64,000 nucleotides of DNA, taken from contig NC_045128.1 in NCBI RefSeq assembly GCF_007655135.1, positions 29,606,811 to 29,670,810 on the forward strand, given 5' to 3'. Source of the DNA: Punica granatum (lineage: Eukaryota; Streptophyta; Magnoliopsida; Myrtales; Lythraceae). Numbering within the stretch: position 1 is the stretch's first letter; the number at the start of each line of letters is the position of its first letter. This document shows positions 10,692 to 23,308 of the stretch, piece after piece. The notes under the pieces were generated by a model that did not search any database, had not been told where the DNA came from, and saw only the letters and a program-made list of their open reading frames with translations. Both the position numbers and the translations under genes were made by a program.

Positions 10692-11459
10692 TTAGTTATT
10701 ATTGAGATATGACAAGAAGAAACGTATTTTCTTTTAATGTGAAAAATGTACTTTCCTTATCCTTTAAGGTTACTAGGGATTTACGATGGTCTTGCCTTAC
10801 TAATTTTAGTGAATTAGGATTTTGTTTAATCGTGATGGGATAAGCATGCCAAGTTGGACATTGAGGAATGTGTTAAAGTTTATAAGGATTTATTTATTCG
10901 ATTGCTCAAGAAATCTGTGAGTTTAAAGCTTGTTAATGGGTGACTTGTGGAATAAGACAAATCGGTATTAATTAGCTGTTAATGTTGATGGTAACTAAAT
11001 ATGGAATTTACTTACTGATTTATTTGGAATATATGGTTATCTTCTTTAGCTTTTGATACGGTTTTGGTGCTTGTATGTATTTGCTCTTTTATGAATCTCT
11101 CATTTACCTTGAAATTGACAAGAGCAATTAGGTTTGTTTAAATGAGAATTTTAGAGATTGTTTTAGGTGGTTTTTGACATAGATAAAAAAATGGACATAA
11201 TGAATATGATATATATATATATATATATATATATATCGGGATTTATTGGAAATAATAGGCTCTAGAGAAGATTGTGGGAGATATCAGAAGTCCCTATGAT
11301 GGTGCTATATTTTTATTATCTAATCTAATGCTTGCAAATAATAGGGATCGTGGAGATTGAATTCTTGCACTCTGAAGGATTGACTCAGTGATTACTTTGA
11401 CGAGTTCGGTGAGTACCTTACTCCATTGCTAAATGATATATATATATATATATATATTA

Positions 11460-12329
11460 GAGTTAAATGCACTTTGGCCCCTGACCTATGAGGTGAAATT
11501 AGGTTTGCCCCCCGACCTATGAATTTTGGCAGAGTGCCCCTTCATCTAATCTAAAAATAAGCAATGTGACTCCCGGATTAAATTTTGGTCATAATTCCGG
11601 TCAAAAGAAGGCACATGTTGATCACATGTCAATTTAATGGGGGCAAAATTATCACAGGGAATAATTAATTAAAAATTGAATTTTTGCAAAATTAGGCTAT
11701 TTTGATCGTTCGTCTTCCCCGATGTCTACAGCTCTTCCCCGACCGCAAGCACCACTGTGAATCTAATTGAATCCGGTAACCGTCAGCCTTCTCTGCTCGT
11801 CTACCGCAGTTCATCATTCTCTAATCGTCGTCCGCCTTCTCTACTCGTCCGTCATCTAACCCTCTTCATCTGGTGATTTTTCGATTCCTTGCTATTGAGT
11901 GCCACTGATTTTCCATTGCTGCATCTGATGTTCTAATTGGTTCAATTTAGTGTGTGGGTGTTCTGGGCAGCTCAAAATAATCATTATCCCTCATCGTCTA
12001 TGTGCAGTTTGCTGGTTTTCTGGAATTTCCACACGCCTACTCTGTGTTTGTGTTGTTTTGCAGACATCGGGAAAGACGAACGATCAAAATAGCCTAATTT
12101 TGCAAAAATTCAATTTTTAATTAATTATTCCCCGTGACAATTTTGCCCCCATTAAATTGACATGTGATTAGCATGTGCCTTCTTTTGGTTGGAATTCTGA
12201 TCGGAATTTAATCCGGGAGTCACATTGCTTATTTTTGGATTAGGTGAGGGGGCACTCTGCCAAAATTCATAGGTTGGGGGGCAAACCTAATTTCACCTTA
12301 TAGGTCGGGAGGCAAAGTGCATTTAACTC
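11460..12329. mobile_element. Non-autonomous MULE, long TIRs, TSD TATATATTA
   Basis: The 870-bp element begins GAGTTAAATGCACTTTGGCC and ends GGCAAAGTGCATTTAACTC. The inverted ends run for roughly 250 bp, through ATAGGTC, the AAATTAGGTTTG stretch and CACATGTTGATCACATG. A perfect 9-bp duplication TATATATTA flanks it at 11451-11459 and 12330-12338, typical of Mutator-like elements. It is nested in the LTR-type insertion. The middle (about 11720-12060) has no open frame worth calling. Confidence 0.85.
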
Positions 12330-12746
12330 TATATATTATGTGAGTACTTTATTCCATTGTGAAATGATATATATATATATGTATATAAATATATATTACG
12401 TTAGTGGATGGTAATGTTGGTGTAATTAATAGGATTGATTATAATAAGAGGATTTGACAGATGTTTTATGTTTGTATTGTAGTCATTTGTTTGAGGTTAT
12501 ATGATTATTATGATTATTGCAAGAGCTTTAGCTGGTAATAATTATATGGAGTGTATAAATTGATTTATGCGAATATAGGATAAGTGGTGGATTCTAATGT
12601 CATTTATGAGACATGAATTGTATGGATGTTATTATTATAGGGAATATTGTAATAATTTGGAAATGAGAATTTGGTGTGGGTCTTTGATGTGAGATGGCAT
12701 GGTTGTAGTTGATTGTGCTTGTGAGTGTTGTTTGACTATAGCCATG

Positions 12747-12930
12747 GGATCGCTGAACCCGGCGGATTACAAAATGGGCCAGATCGGCCGCTGGACCCAG
12801 CGGAATACAAATAGGGCCTGATCGGTCGCTAGACCCGGCGGAATATAAATAGAGGCCTAATCGGCCGCTGGACCGTGCGGAATAGAAAAATGGGCCCGAT
12901 CGGCCGCGAGACCCGGCGGAATATAAATTG
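12747..12930 (+). repeat. Five tandem ~38-bp GC-rich repeats
   Basis: Units starting at about 12747, 12782, 12820, 12860 and 12898 share GATCGGCCGCTGGACCCGGC followed by GGAATA and an A-rich end. They are much more GC-rich than their surroundings and lie inside the LTR-type element. No open frame spans them. Confidence 0.8.
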
Positions 12931-13113
12931 TGGTCAACTCTTACCGCAAGAGGTTAATAGGCGGCCCCTACTTATGAGATATGGATATTGGGAGTTAAAG
13001 ATGATATGAGTGAGATGTGCGGGGTCACGGTACCATCATTACTCTGTTGCGAGGAAATGCAACCCTATGGCTATATTGATTGGTTTGTGTTGTATATTGT
13101 TTGGCTGGTATGA

Positions 13114-13197
13114 TTGTTGGAGATATGATGATTGTTGAGATTGTTGGAGTTGTGATTATTGTTGAGATTGTTGGAGATGTGATGATTGTTGAGATTG
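13114..13197 (+). repeat. Three tandem ~28-bp repeats
   Basis: The unit TTGTTGGAGATGTGATGATT plus GTTGAGA is repeated three times with small changes. It gives a spurious repeat peptide (MIVEIVGD) in one frame. Confidence 0.75.
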
Positions 13198-13927
13198 TCC
13201 GAAGTCGTTCTATGAAAGTCGTGTTGTTGTTAGAGCTTGATATGTCAATTGATTGTGTCGTGAGTTGCCATGGAATGCTAATGAATGAATATTTGATATT
13301 TATGTAATATTGGATATTAGAGAAAAGGTTGGAGGGGTTATGTGTATTGGTTAGTAGAACTTAAATTTAGTTATTATATTGAATATAATTATTATTATAG
13401 CTTGTTTAAATATATATACAGTGTATGTATGCTGGGTGAGCTGATAATTGGATTGGATGTGATTGTATTATTTGTTTGAATATTCGGTTGTTTGCAATTA
13501 AATATTTATTCAACAATAATTCATTTTGCTTTGGAATTTAGTGTTCACTGATATGCAACTCACACTCTGCATATGTTTTTCAGATGAGCTAGGAGCTAGA
13601 TTAGCAACACATGAGAACTCTTTTGATATTGGGGATCAGCTCGGATGACTAGGTATGAACCTTAGTTATTTCATAAGTATTCTTTTTGTATAGAATGTAT
13701 TTGAATATGTTACGACCTGAAATTTTTGTTTAGTTTGGTTTAGTGATTGATTGAGAAAAGAAAATTACTCTCTTTTGAGACGTGTATACATATTAGAGCT
13801 TACTAGATTAGTTTTATATTTTTGGGAGTTTATGAAAAGTCGGTTTTTTTTTTTGTAACTAGTGTATGTGATAATGGATATCAAGTTAATATAGGGAAAA
13901 CTCTAACAAAATTTTCGGGTCGTGACA

Positions 13928-14245
13928 TGCACAAATCAACGCAACACTTCTTCCATGACCTGAAGGAAAAGTTCAAAATTGAGGATATCACTATATCGAG
14001 TGCATTGATCCATCCCTGCAATCGACCTCACAAAGCAAAGAAAAAAATTTACCTATTCATCGAGAGATCCAAGAAGTATAAGACAAGCTGGCATTCAATT
14101 ATAGGGAAGCGAAACTTTAAACTGATCAAACATGGTATAAATCCAAATAAAGTCAGAGAACTTTCAACCTTAACCTGAGGAAAATCGAAAGTACTTATCA
14201 GACTCAACTGAAACTAACTGTATCCACCACTTCGCTTCTATACAT
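13928..14245. repeat. Unit 2 resumes after the insertion (matches 32333-32650)
   Basis: CAACGCAACACTTCTTCCAT begins a stretch matching the phosphatase exon 2 boundary and intron of unit 4, including TCACCTATTCATC and CAAGCTGGCATT. It is the continuation of the block broken at 9123. A 118-residue frame covering 13822-14178 crosses the element border and is not a gene. Confidence 0.75.
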
Positions 14246-14297
14246 AAATATTCCATAATTATATGCTTGGTTGCCTGGGATAAAGCACCAATCTATC

Positions 14298-14328
<31 letters not shown>

Positions 14329-16362
14329 ATAAAGTCTCGAGCTCAATTCTCACACCGTCACATCATTAGAAATAGAAAATAGAGCTCTTTTGCATTGCCA
14401 CGTCATCATTTATAAATTTAGAAGAAAAATTATATGGAACGTCCTCTTTTAGGAGCAAAATCTATCAACCGAATATACACAATGTATATATATATATAAG
14501 TCCAATATATATTAACGGAAGATACATATATATTCAATATATACATAAGTGCAAACCAAAATATATATAGATATATATATATATATGTATGTATATATCA
14601 ATTCTTTCGAATAAATATTGCATGGCCATATAAGTAGAAAGGACGTTATATCAATTCTACAAATATATATGCATATATATTGATTCCCTTATTCAACCTT
14701 TATATATATATATATATTGCACGAAGAATCTAGATTCAAGAATTTGGATACAACGTCAGCAAGTAAAAGTAACTATGCCCTCTTCTTTCCATCAACCAAA
14801 TATATTATGAGGAGATGTTCGTTGGGTTATATAATGTACTAGATGAGACCCCTTCCAGTAGGAATAATTAATAATTTTTGACAACAAGTAATATTATAAA
14901 TTAAATAAATTATGAATTTTTCAAAAAAAATTATGGATTTAGAAATTATTTCACTTGAAAATTAAATGGGTTTATCGGAGTATCATTGATATTTCATCCA
15001 AAATCGGGGTTTTGGTATCCTAAGTAGGATTTTCATGTCCTAAACCAAAACAGTTGAAATTGTACCATTTGAAATGAAAAAATAAATTTTAAGCCAAAAA
15101 AGGTAATGTGTCGGTTTTCAAATATGGAAAGATGCATAATCTTAAATAATTATCTTAGAAAAGTAAGTCACTAAAAAAGAGAATTATCTAAAATATATAG
15201 TAGAGGAAAATTAATTATTTTCTCTGCAGTCATTATCATAACTAAAACTTATCCATAAAATCGCTCATTTTGATTTTATGTTGAGGTAGCAACAAACTAT
15301 GTAATTAAAGATAATTGTTTTGTCCACCCAAAATAATAATTGTTTTAGGAAATTGAAGTAATTAGAGATAGTTATCAAAGATAATTAAATATGGAGAAAT
15401 GAATTTATTCCTGCTGAGAAATTTATTGATTTCATTCAATAGTACATATAGGCACAAATTATAAAATATAAAATCATAAGAGGTAAGTGAATTACATTCA
15501 TTGACATATTTATTAGATCCGATAATGAATAGTAAAATTTGCATATATATATATATTCTACATTTTAAATTATGAACATTATTCCTATTTGGTTGTCATA
15601 AAAAACAATATTCAGAAAAAGTTTATAATAGCCACTAAAAAGCATTTTATAATTTCAATAAGAGAGTTAAATTTATAATATATTTGTATTATATAAATGA
15701 AATTTTAGGAGGAAAAGTCTTAAAATTATTTTTTGGATAACGATGTTGAAGTAAATATATATAGATATATAATACACTAACTAAAAATAAGGTAAAATTT
15801 TTCTTCAAATAGAAAATTATTATTATTGATTTTTAAACAAAAAAATTTCTTAAAGTCTAAAGATTAGATGAATTATCACCTATCAAGAAAAAATTGATAA
15901 GTTATGTTCTATTTTGTGAACCTTATCAAGAAAATTAAAAAGTAATAAATAAGTATGCATCTAAATTTATGTAAAATAATTATTCATTTTAAAAAATTGA
16001 AATAATTGCAATAATAATTCTGATGCGTGCATTTTAAAATGATTAGAATAGTTAGAATAATAATTTATGTACTATATTATTTTTGCAACTTATTATCATA
16101 AAGAGAAATCTTGAAATAATGAACTGGTTGTTATACATGAATAGAAGATTGAGATTTATATAAATTGAAAAATCTGAAAAGGATTTAAAATGTAAAAACA
16201 AACTGCCTATTATTTCTTTGAATTTCAATTTGTATTATAATAATCTAAAAGTTTCATGAAAAATTGACCTAATATTAAAAAATCTATAATTATTAAGTTT
16301 AATTCTTATATATATAATTTGAGATAGAAAGTATATTTTGTAAATATTCATTGGCATACATA
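14246..16362. other. AT-rich intergenic DNA with TA microsatellites
   Basis: Very AT-rich, with several (TA)n runs at about 14297-14325, 14490, 14570-14600 and 14700. I see no gene and no clear element borders. Confidence 0.5.
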
Positions 16363-16917
16363 CATTGTTATCAGAACCGAACAGGACCGGCCGATTTGAC
16401 CGGTCGGATCAGAAATCGGCACCATGTCCGATCCGGTTCGCTTGAAAACCGAAATTGCAGCTTTGAACAGCCGGACCCATTGAACCGACCGGTTTTAAGT
16501 AAAATTCCATTGAACCGGCCGGTTCTATGGGTTTTATGGGTTTCCTATTTAATATAAAAATTGGTTGTTCATGTAAGGATTTGAACTCATGACCTCTTGC
16601 TTCTTATACTAGCACACTACCAACCAAGCCACCACCATTTTTTTATTCTTTTAACTCTACTTTTAAGTACTTATTAAAATAAAATATTTATTTTGAAATA
16701 AGAAATATCAAATATAGATACTTTCTTATACTATTGTTATATTTCTTTAAAATCATCATACTTTTATCTTAATTATCATAATTTTTTTAATAATATGAAT
16801 ATTTATTTTATTTTAAATAAATGTGTGGTCCGACCCATCAAACCCCCGGTTTGACCTATAAACCCATGAACCTGTACCCCTTCCGGTTCATTTTCCGGTC
16901 CGGTTCTGATAACACTG
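16363..16917. mobile_element. Short inverted-repeat element with tRNA-like head
   Basis: The ends CATTGTTATCAGAACCG and CGGTTCTGATAACACTG are inverted copies, and the subterminal parts are rich in ACCGG/CCGGTT. On the minus strand, about 16634 to 16561, the sequence GGCTTGGTTGGTAGTGTGCT and the later GAGTTCAAATCCT resemble the A and B boxes of a tRNA gene. It is therefore either a tRNA-derived sequence captured in a TIR element or an inserted SINE head. The target duplication is unclear. Confidence 0.5.
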
Positions 16918-17218
16918 TATACATATAAAAAATATTTAAGTCATATATACATGAAATATCTTTCCTAGATATTAAAGGAATACATACAATTTGGTTTTAA
17001 AGTTAAGAAGAGTTGGGTTTTGATTTTAATTGGATTGTAATAGTTTTGTTGTTGAATTGTTGAAAAAGTAATGAATAGTTGAGAGAATTTAGTATTAAAA
17101 ATTAAATTGAATATAATGGAGTTGTATGTGGGTTTATATATGGGGCCCACATATTTGAATTGGAAGAGTTGATTTTTCTTGTGTAGTGAGTAGAATTAAA
17201 ATTAGAGTTAAAATCTTA

Positions 17219-17450
17219 GGTTGCGTTTGGTTTCATAGTAGGATTTTAAAATCAGATTTTGATTTTGATTTTGAGTGGTATAAATGGGGCCCACCCTTTG
17301 ACTTTGTATGTGTTATGTTGTTTTGTTGTGTAAAAAAGTGATATAAATGGGGCTCACTCTTTGACTTTGTATGAATTATTTTGTTTTGTAGTGGGTAGAG
17401 TTAAGTTAGAATTGTGATTCTAAAATACCATCTTGAAACCAAACAGGCCC
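17219..17450. mobile_element. Tourist-like MITE, TTA target duplication
   Basis: Starts GGTTGCGTTTGGTTTCATAG and ends TTGAAACCAAACAGGCCC, inverted ends of PIF/Harbinger type. TTA flanks both sides (17216-17218 and 17451-17453). 232 bp, no coding capacity. The stretch just before it (about 16985-17160) resembles a decayed relative. Confidence 0.7.
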
Positions 17451-17647
17451 TTAAAATCATATTGTAAAACCAAACGGGTAACATTTCTCATGGATTGAAT
17501 TATAATATAATTTCCATATATAACCAAGCGATGGTGAAAATAAAATATATCTTACAAGATAATAATTTGAAAATCTATCTAATAAATAGTACCTAGTATA
17601 AGATAAAAGAAAGAAAATCTTTAGAAAATATGAAAAATAATATTTAA

Positions 17648-17765
17648 AAAAAAGGTCATAAGGCCGAAGGAAGGGGGATGGGCGACACCAATTGAGGGGC
17701 GACGGCCAGCGTCGGGGCCTCCTCTACTAGCCCTCTCCCATCCCCCTCCCTTACGGCCTTACAGA
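17648..17765. repeat. Short inverted repeat, GC-rich hairpin
   Basis: GTCATAAGGCCGAAGGAAGG and GGGGATGGG are mirrored by CCCATCCCCCTCCCTTACGG and CCTTAC about 60 bases later. The stem is about 27 bp. It could be a tiny foldback element; no transcript evidence can be read from the sequence. Confidence 0.5.
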
Positions 17766-18403
17766 CTCTTTCTTTTTTTAATTTCTGAATATTTTTGTTT
17801 TTTAAACATATGAAACTCACTCGGCCAATCATTATGAAACACGTGATACCATCATGTACTCGTTAATAATTTCAATTAAAATTAATGGATATAATAACGG
17901 TATGCTAAATTTTTTTATCAAATTGATAGTTTGTGATTTAATTGGTGAAAGAAAAAAATCCGTACCAAAATCGTTAAAATGTGAAAAGTTTGAAAAAAAA
18001 AAATTTGGTTATTAACCCTATCAATCATATCGTAAATATGCTTTTCTTTTCGTATTTTTTTAATTCACTATTTAGGCCCATCGATGACGACACGGGCTTA
18101 AAATATATACAGACATTATTTTTTTATTAAAATATTTTGCAGGTTGTATATTTGTATATGTATCTCGATGTTTTTGTTTGAAGGTTAGCAGTTGAAAAAA
18201 TATGACTTGCTAATAACCAGCTATACGTGTACGCATGCTTGATTTTCGGCCGATGTGACTTCTTCATATCACCGGAGAAACTTATCGAAACCGGCCGATC
18301 CAATTTATGAAAACCTGCTAAAAATCGAGTATCAATAGGAGGAGAATTATTCCCCTCCTCTATCGCTACGAAGCACTTTCGTTTTCTTTTTACGCAATTT
18401 TTT

Positions 18404-19010
18404 TTACCTCGGTTTTAAACCATTTGAACATCTCAAAGTTTCATCTATGTTTCTCACAAAATATATGTATTTAAATCTAGAGAAATCATCTATAACAGTG
18501 ATAAAGTAACATTTTCCGCCTCTTATGAGAGAACTATTCAATTCACAAATCTCCGAGTGGATTAATTCTAAAAGTTGCATCCCTCTTTCGCTTAGGAAAT
18601 GATTTTTTAGTGATCTTCGATTGAATACATATTTCACATTTTTCATCAAGTTAATTGCCACAAAGATTAATATCATTATTTCATAAATCGAAGAGATTTA
18701 ACATTCAAATGTGCGAAACCAGCTTCACAAAAAACAAGAATCAATGATATAATCACATGAATTTACTTTATTCATGTCCACATTTCACTTGAACTTCCCC
18801 TCGATACACTTCACTTTACTTGACCTAATCGAATCAGTCACCGTGGTCACTAAGTCCATCTCCTCAACTACATTGGCCTTCGGAGTGGTGGATTGCTATT
18901 GTTGATTCTCCTTCTTGGGAACTCGGCAATCCTTTATTTAGTGCCCTTTCTTATGGCAATGGTAGAACGTACGCTTCTTCTTTTGATTGTCTTGCCCTTT
19001 CTAAATAGGA
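18404..19010 (-). mobile_element. Decayed Ty1/copia retrotransposon fragment
   Basis: Minus strand, in order: a Gag zinc-knuckle relic near 18925-18985 (FYHCHKKGH, stop, IKDC; the first Cys is lost and a stop lies inside), then at 18676-18404 a 90-residue frame with RRSLKNHFLSERGMQLLELI, a stretch like the start of the copia integrase core, and YFITVIDDFSRFKYIYFVRN. Gag, protease and most of pol are missing or full of stops. No LTRs were found. It is inactive. Confidence 0.75.
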
Positions 19011-19463
19011 ATAAAAATTTTTTTCCAAATTTAATTATCTTAATCACTTTTCTAATTGTTTTGATTTCATAAAATAATTATCTTAGATTACATATCTAGC
19101 TGCCACCGCATCATCGAATCAAAATGGGCAATTTCATCGATAGGTTTTAATTGTGGTAGTTATCATAGAGCAAATAACTATTTTTCCTTGAACAAATACC
19201 TCAGATAATTTCTTTTCTAATTATTTACTTTCTTAGAACAATTATTTAAGATGGTGCATTTTTCTATGTTTGAAGAACCGGCGCATTGTTTTTTTTTATT
19301 GACATAAACTATTTTTCTATTTCAAATTATATAATTTCCAATTGTTTTATTTTGCTAAGACATCTATGTTTGATTGTTTGATTCCGGTTTAGGATACGAA
19401 AAGTTCACTTAGGATATCAAGACCCCGCTTCCTCATGAAAAGACAATCATATATTTAAATATT

Positions 19464-20619
19464 GGGTAAATTATATTCCCTTCTCTTGAGGTATTGCTAA
19501 ATGACATTCCACCCAGAAGAATGACACTCTATCCCATTCTTGGTAAGAAATTGGCACTCCACCCCATTGGCTATGTTGAATTAATATAAAAAATTCTTTT
19601 CGCCCTCGTTCTTTAACCTTTTTAAAATTTTATTCTATTTCATTCTTTTGCTCAATATTGTCTTCAACATTAAGAAAATTAAAAATATGAAAACAACATC
19701 AAGTATTTTAACGAGGTCTATGATGACTATTAAGCCCTTTAATTATTTGGGGCAATGTATAGCTTCGAGCCTATCCCTTAATTTCGATATCCAAAAGTAG
19801 GACCTCTAAAATATTTCTTAAGTAAAGGGGTCTCCTGCAGTGACAATATTACCCAGGGTTATTGTTACCAAAGTATTGCTTACAACTTTCACGAGGTGAT
19901 GATGGCTTCTTGGAACCACAAGTTTTTTTATATAATTTGCAATTATGGAATTTTTTTCCACAATAATAATATAATTTTTAAAAATTAATAAATAAAAAAT
20001 GAATGACAACAAGGAGGAAAGGAGCGGATGGCGTGGGCCACCACCTTGGGAAAATAGCAGGAAAACATATTTGGCAATGATCACTTTGAACAGGAGTGGG
20101 AAGGGGTACGAGCATTCTCCGGTTGAATCGCCTCCCATCAAGACCATTGAAAGTCTCTATGAATAGTTTTATCGTATAACTTTGGACAAACTCTTTACAT
20201 CTACTGTAATCTTTCTTTATAACAAAACTATTCTATTCACAAAAATATTGCATGGTTATAGGCATATCTCGAGATCAAGATATCAAAAGTAGAAATTTAG
20301 GATATCATAGAAAGCATCAATTATTGTTGGGGAGTTACTTTTTAAAATTTTCGAAAAAGATATTATTCTTAAAAATATTGTAAATCAATAGATCAATTGC
20401 AATTTAAACAATAAATCAAGATGGACAAATCATGTAATATCAAGAATAAGATCAAACAACAAAAATTAGGATAAAATTGAAAAGCATTCAAAATTTGAGA
20501 TCAAAAACGAATTTCCTTCTTGAGTCAAGATGGTTAATGAGTTAGAGTGTCAATTTTTTTCAAGAATGTGGTTGAGTGTCATTGAGTAAGACCTTAAGGG
20601 AAGGGAGTGTATTTTACCC
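19464..20619. mobile_element. Non-autonomous MULE, TSD TTAAATATT
   Basis: The ends GGGTAAATTATATTCCCTTC and the reverse complement of GAAGGGAGTGTATTTTACCC form inverted repeats of roughly 80 bp, continuing into ATGACATTCCACCC/GAGTGTCATT. The perfect 9-bp duplication TTAAATATT lies at 19455-19463 and 20620-20628. A 109-residue minus-strand frame at 19818-20147 has no recognisable domain. Confidence 0.8.
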
Positions 20620-20652
20620 TTAAATATTACTTACTATTATAAAATTAAAAAC

Positions 20653-22835
20653 TTGCTCACACAACACGAGAGTTCTCACTTAGTTACAAATCGGCAGGGC
20701 TGTCCATTATTCGGTTTACACCGAAGCAAAATTTGTCGGTTCGGTTTGGTTCGATTCTCATGTATTTCGGTTTGGTTTTCGATTTTTTTAGGTTTTTTCG
20801 TTTCGGTTCGCCCCATACATGGTATCAGAACTCAAGTTCAATAAGTCATTTATGCATTTGCCACCCATCTAATTAACTTCATTTGAAAGTAAAGGATTGT
20901 GATTATCTTAGCTTCTCACATTTCAAAATTACTAATAGGAAACCACGTGCGTTGCACGCATGGTTACATAAACTTAAATATTGAAATTTTCTTTCATAAT
21001 TTTAAGGTAATAAACCAACTATGGTAACCTTTAAAAATCTATACCTTATACAAAACATGTGAAGTTAAGCGTCTAAAATCGAACTCCATTTGTGCATCTT
21101 CTCTTCAATTTTACCTCCTCATATTCCAGAGAATCCTACCAATTGCGTTACTTGAATCCAAAGTGACAATTATTACTTATAAGCAATATTGTGAACTCTC
21201 GCTCCTCTCTGGTCACACGTAGGAACCCCTAAATCTCCCTACCGCTCTAAATACCATAAGTCACGAAGGTGATGCCTTTAAGCACCCTCTAGAATTACTT
21301 CCTCGGTACTATTCTATACACTTTCCGTTTTTGTCCATGATGTTCTTCAATTCCTGCTTTTCATCTACTCTATGCTTTCTCATTAAATATATAAAAAAAA
21401 GGAAAAAAAAATAAATCTTCGACTGTGAAACATGGTAGCATGCGAAATAAAGATAAAAATAGTGAGAGAGTGAATAACAGGCAATGGTGACCTTAAACAT
21501 CTCAGCGCGAGTATAGTGGCCAATAGACAATTGAGATAGATGTCGAGGCCTCGATGCCGTAGGTGGTGGTCCCAACAATCATCAAATCGAGGCTCTCAAG
21601 TATGGAGAATAAACAAAAGCCAACAGGATGAAGGACCCACTTGTAATGGCTTTGGTGAATTAAAGACGCTTTAGATGAGAGACTTCACCTGAATTTTCCT
21701 AAGGAAACTCAGTTTTCGCTCCATCATCGAAGTCAATGAGATTCAGGTTACTGAAAATAATCAATAACGAACAAATAATCAACCAAATCAAAAGAATTGA
21801 TAAATAGCATATCATAAAGGATCGTGGGACAAATTCAATGGGAGCATAAGCTAACTGAGGAATATGCTGGCTCCAACAGGGGGAGCGGGGCTGGTAGTGG
21901 CAAGCCTAGTAAATAGTGAGGATATAAAACTGCAAAGTGGCAAGAGAGTATTAGAGTGTTTCTTTTATCTAATTTGAAGAATTATTTTTCAATTTTAAAA
22001 TAACTAAAAATAATTTGAAGACATGGCCCGGTCGTTGAAAGTGTTCGAACCTATTCAATCAGACCATGAAGAATAAATCTAATTGATTGATTGATTCTAT
22101 CGAGCAAAAAAATATTCTATCATGCGCTGCCAAGAGGGCAAAGGGGAAGAGAAGAATAGGAAAATGAGGAAAGGTTGTTTCCTAATTTACATAACGTTAA
22201 ACCGTTATGTCTCTATGTTTTTCCTTCTTTTCTTTTCTTTTCTTTTCCTTTTTTTTTTTGAGCGAAAAATTTATAGTTGTGATGTTTAAAGGGGGAGGTG
22301 GTTATTATGAAAATTCACTATTTTATTATGAAAAAGTCAATTATTGTTCACCGAAAAAAAGTCAGTTATTTAGTTATTTCGCCAACATTAATTTGGGAAG
22401 GGATAACGAAGGATGGTCAAATGAAGAAGAGATACTTTTAATTTGTTAATAGAGAGACACCAACAAAATTCAAGAGTTCAATGAATTAGAATTCAAATTT
22501 ATTTAGATACATTGAATGTGTGGAGTAGAAATTGAAACATGTCTGTATACATCGAAGTGGAAAAATAAAATTCTGAAAAATTGAGAAACACCCCAAGATT
22601 GGTCAACGGAGACCAAATCCATTTTATACCAAAATCATTTTCCGCCATTGGTATGAAATGGATTTGGATATTTTGTGCAGTTGCGTCACAGGACAATTAA
22701 CCCAGTTACCCAAGTATGTGGCTTAGATTCATAAGACTTCTTGTCCAAACGTGCCTGCCACCAAGCTTCTTAGTTTTTTTTTTTTTGTTTGCCATATCTT
22801 AGCTTCTTATTTAGTTTACATACACTTTTTTTTTT
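20653..22835. other. Intergenic DNA with degenerate Helitron-like ends
   Basis: At 20660-20686 CACACAACACGAGAGTTCTC followed by ACTTAGT resembles a decayed Helitron 3' end. At 20930-20962 the minus strand shows a similar GCGTGCAACGCACG hairpin. The minus strand of about 21480-21600 reads TTTYGIEASTSISIVYWPL before stops, possibly a gene scrap I cannot identify. The rest is AT-rich, with no gene seen. Confidence 0.35.
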
Positions 22836-23260
22836 GTAAATTGCACTGGTAGTTCAAAAAATTTTACAAATATTTCAATATGGTACAAAAAGTTTTTTTT
22901 GCTACTTGATGGTACAAAATGTTTCAAAGTTGTTTCAGTATAGTACAAACCGTCATCTCGCCATTGATGCCGTCAAACTGTCCTTTACAAGATCTATAAA
23001 TTTTGCACCATCATGTAACTTACGTAAAACATTTTATACTATTAAGTTACAACTTCAAAACATTTTACACCATTATATAATGTCCCACAAAAATCGATTT
23101 TGTATCATCAGCGTCGGCTTGACGGCGTCAATGGCGAGATGACGGTTTGTATTATACTGAAACAACTTTGAAACATTTTGTACCATCAAGTAGCAAAAAA
23201 AACCTTTTGTACCACATTGAAACATTTGCAAAATATTTTGGACCACCAGTGTAATTTACC
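22836..23260. mobile_element. TIR foldback element, ~425 bp
   Basis: GTAAATTGCACTGGTAGTTC at the left is mirrored by GGACCACCAGTGTAATTTAC at the right. The inverted repeats continue inward through ATGGTACAAAATGTTTCAAA and CCGTCATCTCGCCATTGATG for about 145-200 bp, leaving a loop of about 130 bp. The target duplication is obscured by T-rich flanks. MULE or MITE type, no coding. Confidence 0.75.
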
Positions 23261-23308
23261 CTTTTTTAAACTATTATTTACTATCTTGCTTTCTCCATTA
23301 TTTAATAT

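Larger units (their letters stand above)
9124..13927. mobile_element. LTR-retrotransposon-derived insertion, non-autonomous, TSD TGCAC
   Basis: The 4804-bp insertion starts TGTGAGACC and ends GGGTCGTGACA (TG...CA ends). It is flanked by the 5-bp duplication TGCAC at 9119-9123 and 13928-13932. The empty site is visible in the paralogous unit at about 32331-32345. A second element-start-like sequence, TGTTACGACCTGAAATTTTT, at 13708 suggests a 3' LTR of about 220 bp, but the matching 5' LTR is only convincing for about 25 bases. It could instead be one long solo LTR. No gag or pol frames are present. The interior holds GA-rich leader-like sequence (9230-9540), a Tourist-like MITE, a nested MULE and two short tandem-repeat arrays. 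Confidence 0.75.

Noticed and set aside
13080..13307. 75-residue frame with MIVEIVGD repeats
   Set aside because: Produced by three 28-bp DNA repeats inside a retroelement.
13822..14178. 118-residue frame
   Set aside because: It crosses the retroelement border into antisense of a dead exon; a junction artefact.
16561..16634. Possible tRNA gene on the minus strand
   Set aside because: The A and B boxes are present but no convincing cloverleaf acceptor stem forms; treated as a tRNA-derived part of a mobile element.
21309..21578. 89-residue minus-strand frame
   Set aside because: A fragment nearby in another frame looks slightly protein-like, but stops interrupt it and no family is recognisable.
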